A DNA stretch of 15,716 nt, from contig CALGMY010000162.1 in assembly GCA_937958785.1 (NCBI GenBank), forward strand, positions 1 to 15,716, read 5' to 3'. The notes beneath the pieces are model-generated. The model did not search any database. It saw nothing but the letters and a program-made list of their open reading frames with translations, and was not told the origin of the DNA. The DNA comes from an uncultured Gammaproteobacteria bacterium. GTDB lineage: Bacteria; Pseudomonadota; Gammaproteobacteria; Steroidobacterales; GCA-2729495. Positions 12,909-15,716 of the stretch are shown here, piece after piece. Position 1 is the first letter of the stretch; the number at the start of each line of letters is the position of its first letter. The position numbers and the translations under genes are program-made.

Positions 12909-14585
12909 ATGACCACGGTAACCCAGCGGTTCCTGCTCATCCTGGTCTTCACGCTCGCGCCACCGGCGCTCGTGCAGGCCCAATTCTGGGACCCCCGCGC
13001 CCTCGAGGGCGACCCCGCCTCGGCCACGGGTCCGCTGGCGCCCGCACTCACCGGCCTCAGCGACCTGCACCGGACCGTGACGACCTCGAACCCGGCCTCC
13101 CAGGCCTTCTTCGACCAGGGGCTGCGGCTCGCCTACGGCTTCAACCACTCGGAGGCGGTGCGGGCGTTCAAGGAAGCGGCGCGCCTCGACCCGGGCAATG
13201 CCATGGCCTGGTGGGGCATCGCCTACGCCCTCGGGCCCAACCTGAACCTGCCGATGGTGCCGGAGGCGACCGCGCCGGCGGCCGCGGCGATCCGCCAGGC
13301 CATGAACCTGCGCAAGGGTGTCACGCCCGTGGAACGCGACCTGATCGAAGCCACCGCGAAGCGCTACGCGGAGCCCGCACCGGAAGACCGGTCGGCCCTC
13401 GACCAGGCCTTCGCGGATGCGATGCGCGACCTGGCCGCGAAATATCCCGGCGATCCCGACATCGCCACCCTCTATGCCGACGCCCTGATGAACCAGTCAC
13501 CCTGGAACTACTGGTATGCGGACGGCAGCCCGGGACCCCGCACGACGCTGATCGTCGACACCCTCGAGGGCGTCCTGCGCCGCCATCCGGACCACATCGG
13601 GGCGCTGCACCTCCACATCCATGCCGTCGAGGCCGCCCAGCCGAAGCGCGCCGAGGTCAGCGCCGATCGCCTGCTCGGGCTCGCGCCCAACGCCGGTCAC
13701 CTGGTGCACATGCCCTCGCACATCTACATGCGGGTCGGACGCTACGCGGACGCCGCCGCCAGCAACGAACTGGCCGACGCGGCTGACAACGCCTACGTGG
13801 CCCAGTGCAATGCGCAGGGGCTCTATCCGCTCTTCTACCACCGGCACAACCAGCACTTCCTGACCTGGGCGGCGATGTACCAGGGCCGGCAGGCGGTGGC
13901 GATGGCTGCCGCCCGGCAGATCGCGGAGGGCATCGAGCCCCACATGATCGCGGGGCCCCTGTCGGAAACCGTGCAGCACCTCATGAGCCAGCCGCTGTAC
14001 GTGATGGTGCGCTTCGGCGAGTGGGACGCGATCCTGGAGGAGCCGGCGCCCCTCGCCGACTACGGCTTCATGACGGCCATGTGGCACTACGCGCGGGGCA
14101 TGGCCTTCGCCAACACGGGCAAGGCCGGTGCCGCCCGCCGGGAACTGAAGATCCTCGGGGCGACGGCAACTGGCCCGGCGATGCGCGACAAGCTGGTCGG
14201 CTTCGCGCCGGCACCCGCCGTGATCGGCATCGGGGTTGACGTGCTCGGCGCGACGCTCGACTCCCGCGCAGGCAACCACACCGCGGCGATCGCGAAGCTC
14301 GACCGCGCCACCCGGGTGCAGGATGGCTTCATCTACAACGAGCCGCCGGACTGGTACTTCCCCGTCCGCCATTACCTGGGCGCGGAACTGCTGGACGCCG
14401 GTCGCGCCGCCGAGGCGGAAACCGTCTACTGGCAGGACCTCGCGCGCAATCCGCGGAACGGCTACGCGCTGCTGGGCCTGGAGCAGGCGCTGAAGGCCCA
14501 GGGCAAGCCGGCGGACGAGGTAACGGCCCAGTTCAGCGCTGCCTGGCGTGATGCCGACGTCAGGCTGGCGTCGTCGCGCCACTAG
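12909..14585 (+). CDS. Exported tetratricopeptide-repeat protein with conserved histidine cluster
   Basis: Predicted 558-residue protein with a signal peptide (hydrophobic 8-22, cleavage after VQA at 24). A first TPR-like unit is clear: FFDQGLRLAYGFNHSEAVRAF...AARLDPGNAMAWWGIAYALG (68-109). Further helical repeats follow, with LDAGRAAEAETVYWQDLARNPRNGYALLGLEQAL (near the C-terminus) as the last. The middle holds an unusual set of histidines: HLHIH (234-238), HLVHMPSH (264-271) and HRHNQH (311-316), which could bind a metal. I recall similar TPR proteins in environmental Proteobacteria and Acidobacteria without a known function. TPRs usually mediate protein contacts; an enzyme cannot be excluded. 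The ATG at 12909 has GGAGGTG (12898-12904) upstream. It may be cotranscribed with the small gene 88 bases before it. Confidence 0.88.
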   Translation: MTTVTQRFLLILVFTLAPPALVQAQFWDPRALEGDPASATGPLAPALTGLSDLHRTVTTSNPASQAFFDQGLRLAYGFNHSEAVRAFKEAARLDPGNAMAWWGIAYALGPNLNLPMVPEATAPAAAAIRQAMNLRKGVTPVERDLIEATAKRYAEPAPEDRSALDQAFADAMRDLAAKYPGDPDIATLYADALMNQSPWNYWYADGSPGPRTTLIVDTLEGVLRRHPDHIGALHLHIHAVEAAQPKRAEVSADRLLGLAPNAGHLVHMPSHIYMRVGRYADAAASNELADAADNAYVAQCNAQGLYPLFYHRHNQHFLTWAAMYQGRQAVAMAAARQIAEGIEPHMIAGPLSETVQHLMSQPLYVMVRFGEWDAILEEPAPLADYGFMTAMWHYARGMAFANTGKAGAARRELKILGATATGPAMRDKLVGFAPAPAVIGIGVDVLGATLDSRAGNHTAAIAKLDRATRVQDGFIYNEPPDWYFPVRHYLGAELLDAGRAAEAETVYWQDLARNPRNGYALLGLEQALKAQGKPADEVTAQFSAAWRDADVRLASSRH

Positions 14586-14662
14586 GGAGCGTGGCAGCCC
14601 TGGGGGAGTGTCTTGCAGCGACCACCGTTTCGCTGCCCGCGAGCGCCTGGCTGTTGTTGACC

Positions 14663-14685
14663 GGCCTGGTCGCAGTCGCCAGGCC
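14663..14685 (+). terminator. Stem-loop downstream of the TPR gene
   Basis: GGCCTGG-TCGCAGTCG-CCAGGCC has a perfect 7-bp GC-rich stem and a 9-base loop, 77 bases after the TPR stop. GCCTGGC at 14645-14651 can compete for the same 3' arm. No T run follows (AAAGCG), so intrinsic termination would be weak. Confidence 0.3.
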
Positions 14686-14824
14686 AAAGCGCCTGTTCCA
14701 CTGCCTGCGCGGGGCCTAGCGACAGGACTCCCGGCCTCCCGAGTCGACCGAACTCGCCGTGACGGCGCGGGCTGGGCGCGCCAGGCAGGACAATTCCGAC
14801 GAGCATCGGGACGCTTGCCCAGGA

Positions 14825-14858
14825 ATCGGCTGACACCCAGCAACTCCCATCAGCCGAT
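14825..14858. terminator. Stem-loop downstream of the ZIP-like gene
   Basis: ATCGGCTGA (14825-14833) and TCAGCCGAT (14850-14858) are perfect inverted 9-mers with a 16-base loop. The hairpin lies 32 bases beyond the ZIP-like stop on the minus strand and far beyond the TPR stop on the plus strand. It could terminate the minus-strand transcript or both. A short TTCC, not a T run, follows on the minus strand. Confidence 0.4.
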
Positions 14859-14889
14859 GATCTTCGACGCCGCCCGCGAGAGCCGCGGC

Positions 14890-15600
14890 TCAGAGATAGG
14901 CGAAGAGGAATACGAGCCCGCCGAGAAGGCCGAGCCGCTCCGGCCATTTCGGCGGACCCAGGGACGGTATCTGCGCCGCCACCCGGTGCTCGTGGCTGGC
15001 GACGCCGTGGAGGACGACGTGAAAGATCGAGCCCGCGACGAAGGCCTGGAACCAGGCGACGCCGGGGCCCGTCAACAGCGTCAACGCCGCGTCACCGACC
15101 AGGTAACCCCCCACCGTCCCGCCGACCAGCAGGACGAGCACGGCGCTGGCAACGCGCCGCCCGAACGCCGGCGCCAGCAGGAACCACAACGCAATGCCCT
15201 TCGGCATGTTGTGCAGGACGATGGCGAGGCCCTGCTGTTGCTCCGCGGAATGGTCCTCGTGCCCGCCGGCTTCGGCGCCCATCAGGATCAGGCCATCGAG
15301 CATGCAGTGGGCCAGGAGGCCCAGGGCTCCGAGTGCCAGGAAGGCCAGGTGCTCCCGGTGTGCGGCGTCGTGGAACAGCCGCTCGACCAGCAGCGGAAAG
15401 GCGAGGCCCAGTGCGGCGAAGACCCACGCGACCCGCCCGCCGGCCTCGATGGCTTCGGGCAGGATGCCGAAGAGGAACAGGCCGGCGATGGTGATGAACG
15501 CAAAGCCGTCCAGGAACGCGGTCGTGCGGCTGCCCAGTCGACCGAGTTCGAACAGGAGGGGGCCGGACAACAGGGCGACGATGGCGGCCAGGAGGAGCAT
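14890..15600 (-). CDS. ZIP-like metal permease with divergent motifs
   Basis: Predicted 236-residue membrane protein with about seven or eight helices. AGLFLFGILPEAIE (39-52) resembles the second helix of ZIP transporters. His98-C-M-L-D-G (98-103) and His130-N-M-P-K-G (130-135) fall where ZIP helices 4 and 5 carry HNxPEG and HExPEG, separated by a short loop with HEDH (114-117). His194 and His198 lie in a later helix. ZIP proteins take up zinc, iron or manganese; here the usual glutamates of both motifs are replaced by Asp102 and Lys134, so metal choice or activity may differ. The ATG at 15600 has no clear ribosome binding site. It lies 71 bases downstream of the tRNA on the same strand. Confidence 0.75.
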   Translation of the reverse strand: MLLLAAIVALLSGPLLFELGRLGSRTTAFLDGFAFITIAGLFLFGILPEAIEAGGRVAWVFAALGLAFPLLVERLFHDAAHREHLAFLALGALGLLAHCMLDGLILMGAEAGGHEDHSAEQQQGLAIVLHNMPKGIALWFLLAPAFGRRVASAVLVLLVGGTVGGYLVGDAALTLLTGPGVAWFQAFVAGSIFHVVLHGVASHEHRVAAQIPSLGPPKWPERLGLLGGLVFLFAYL

Positions 15601-15671
15601 TCAGGCAGTCTACTTGGATGAGCGACCGCGCGAAGACGCTAGCGCGAAAGAGATCGTCAGTGCCGGATGAA

Positions 15672-15716
15672 TGGTGGTGATGGGTGGAGTTGAACCACCG
15701 ACCTCAGCATTATGAG
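15672..15716 (-). tRNA. tRNA with anticodon CAT, 3' part (probably elongator tRNA-Met)
   Basis: Read on the minus strand from the window edge, the sequence gives the anticodon loop CTCATAA (anticodon CAT), the 3' anticodon strand TGCTG and the variable loop AGGTC. A perfect T arm follows (GGTGG-TTCAACT-CCACC), then the acceptor strand CATCACC, discriminator A and an encoded CCA (15674-15672). The 5' half lies outside the window, so pairing with the expected GGTGATG cannot be checked. CAT anticodons also occur in initiator tRNA-Met and in tRNA-Ile with lysidine; the CTCATAAT context fits elongator Met or Ile2. Confidence 0.88.

Larger units (their letters stand above)
14586..14889. other. Gene-free stretch between TPR and ZIP-like genes
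   Basis: These 304 bases separate the convergent ends of the TPR gene and the ZIP-like gene. I see no convincing coding region: the open frame on the minus strand (14582-14947) translates to a Arg/Gly/Ser-rich sequence without motifs and overlaps the ZIP-like 3' end. The stretch contains two terminator-like stem-loops, listed separately, and nothing that looks like a tRNA, repeat array or mobile element. Confidence 0.6.

Noticed and set aside
13497..14843. 448-codon open frame on the minus strand
   Set aside because: Antisense to the TPR gene, which has a signal peptide, ribosome binding site and repeats. The minus translation has no recognisable domain.
14582..14947. 121-codon minus-strand frame over the gene-free stretch
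   Set aside because: Arg/Ser/Gly-rich, no motif, no ribosome binding site noticed, and overlaps the ZIP-like 3' end on the same strand in another frame.
15601..15716. Possible attachment site or integrated element at the tRNA 3' end
   Set aside because: No integrase, direct repeat of the tRNA end or foreign-looking genes are visible in the window.

Overview
The window is high-GC DNA, roughly two thirds G+C or more by eye, with tightly packed genes and no insertion sequence, phage gene or CRISPR array. It looks like chromosomal DNA of a high-GC gammaproteobacterium. DusC-type tRNA-dihydrouridine synthase, a YnbA/YnbB-type lipid gene pair, NnrS, a DksA/TraR zinc-finger protein and a tRNA with encoded CCA all fit that, but the genus cannot be named.

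Layout from left to right. At the left edge is the start of a membrane-protein gene running off the window (minus). Next comes a plus-strand pair: a short DksA/TraR-type protein and an exported SYLF-domain protein. Positions 1097-6214 hold five minus-strand genes in close order: HupE/UreJ-like membrane protein, degenerate EAL-HDOD signalling protein, NnrS, an SDR oxidoreductase and a six-helix membrane protein. Spacings are short (55, 57, -4 and 15 bases), so this looks like one operon. Its first gene diverges from a periplasmic DUF4198 protein across 43 bases. That gene runs tail-to-tail into dusC and overlaps it by 158 bases.

From 8110 to 10197 the plus strand carries an unusual exported SDR and a TolB-like beta-propeller lipoprotein. 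Between them lie a perfect 14-bp palindrome and a TTGACA-type promoter candidate. Positions 10205-12374 (minus) hold a compact lipid operon: a YnbA-like CDP-alcohol phosphotransferase homologue, an HX4D acyltransferase and a CdsA/YnbB-like cytidylyltransferase, with 1-base and 4-base overlaps. The divergent region upstream has a CRP-like site and leads on the other side to a small unrecognised acidic protein and a large exported TPR protein with a striking set of histidines. A gene-free 304-base stretch follows. The window ends with a ZIP-like metal permease (minus) and the 3' part of a tRNA with anticodon CAT (minus).

Themes: several proteins point to metals or redox stress in the envelope (HupE-like, DUF4198, NnrS, ZIP-like). 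The YnbA/acyltransferase/CdsA operon could make or modify a phospholipid from acylation to head-group transfer. The most distinctive regulatory structure is the nnrS leader, where three copies of one 8-mer in alternating orientation can form two mutually exclusive hairpins, one of which buries the ribosome binding site. No single new system is proven here; the best leads are that leader, the lipid operon and the HupE/DUF4198/NnrS cluster.
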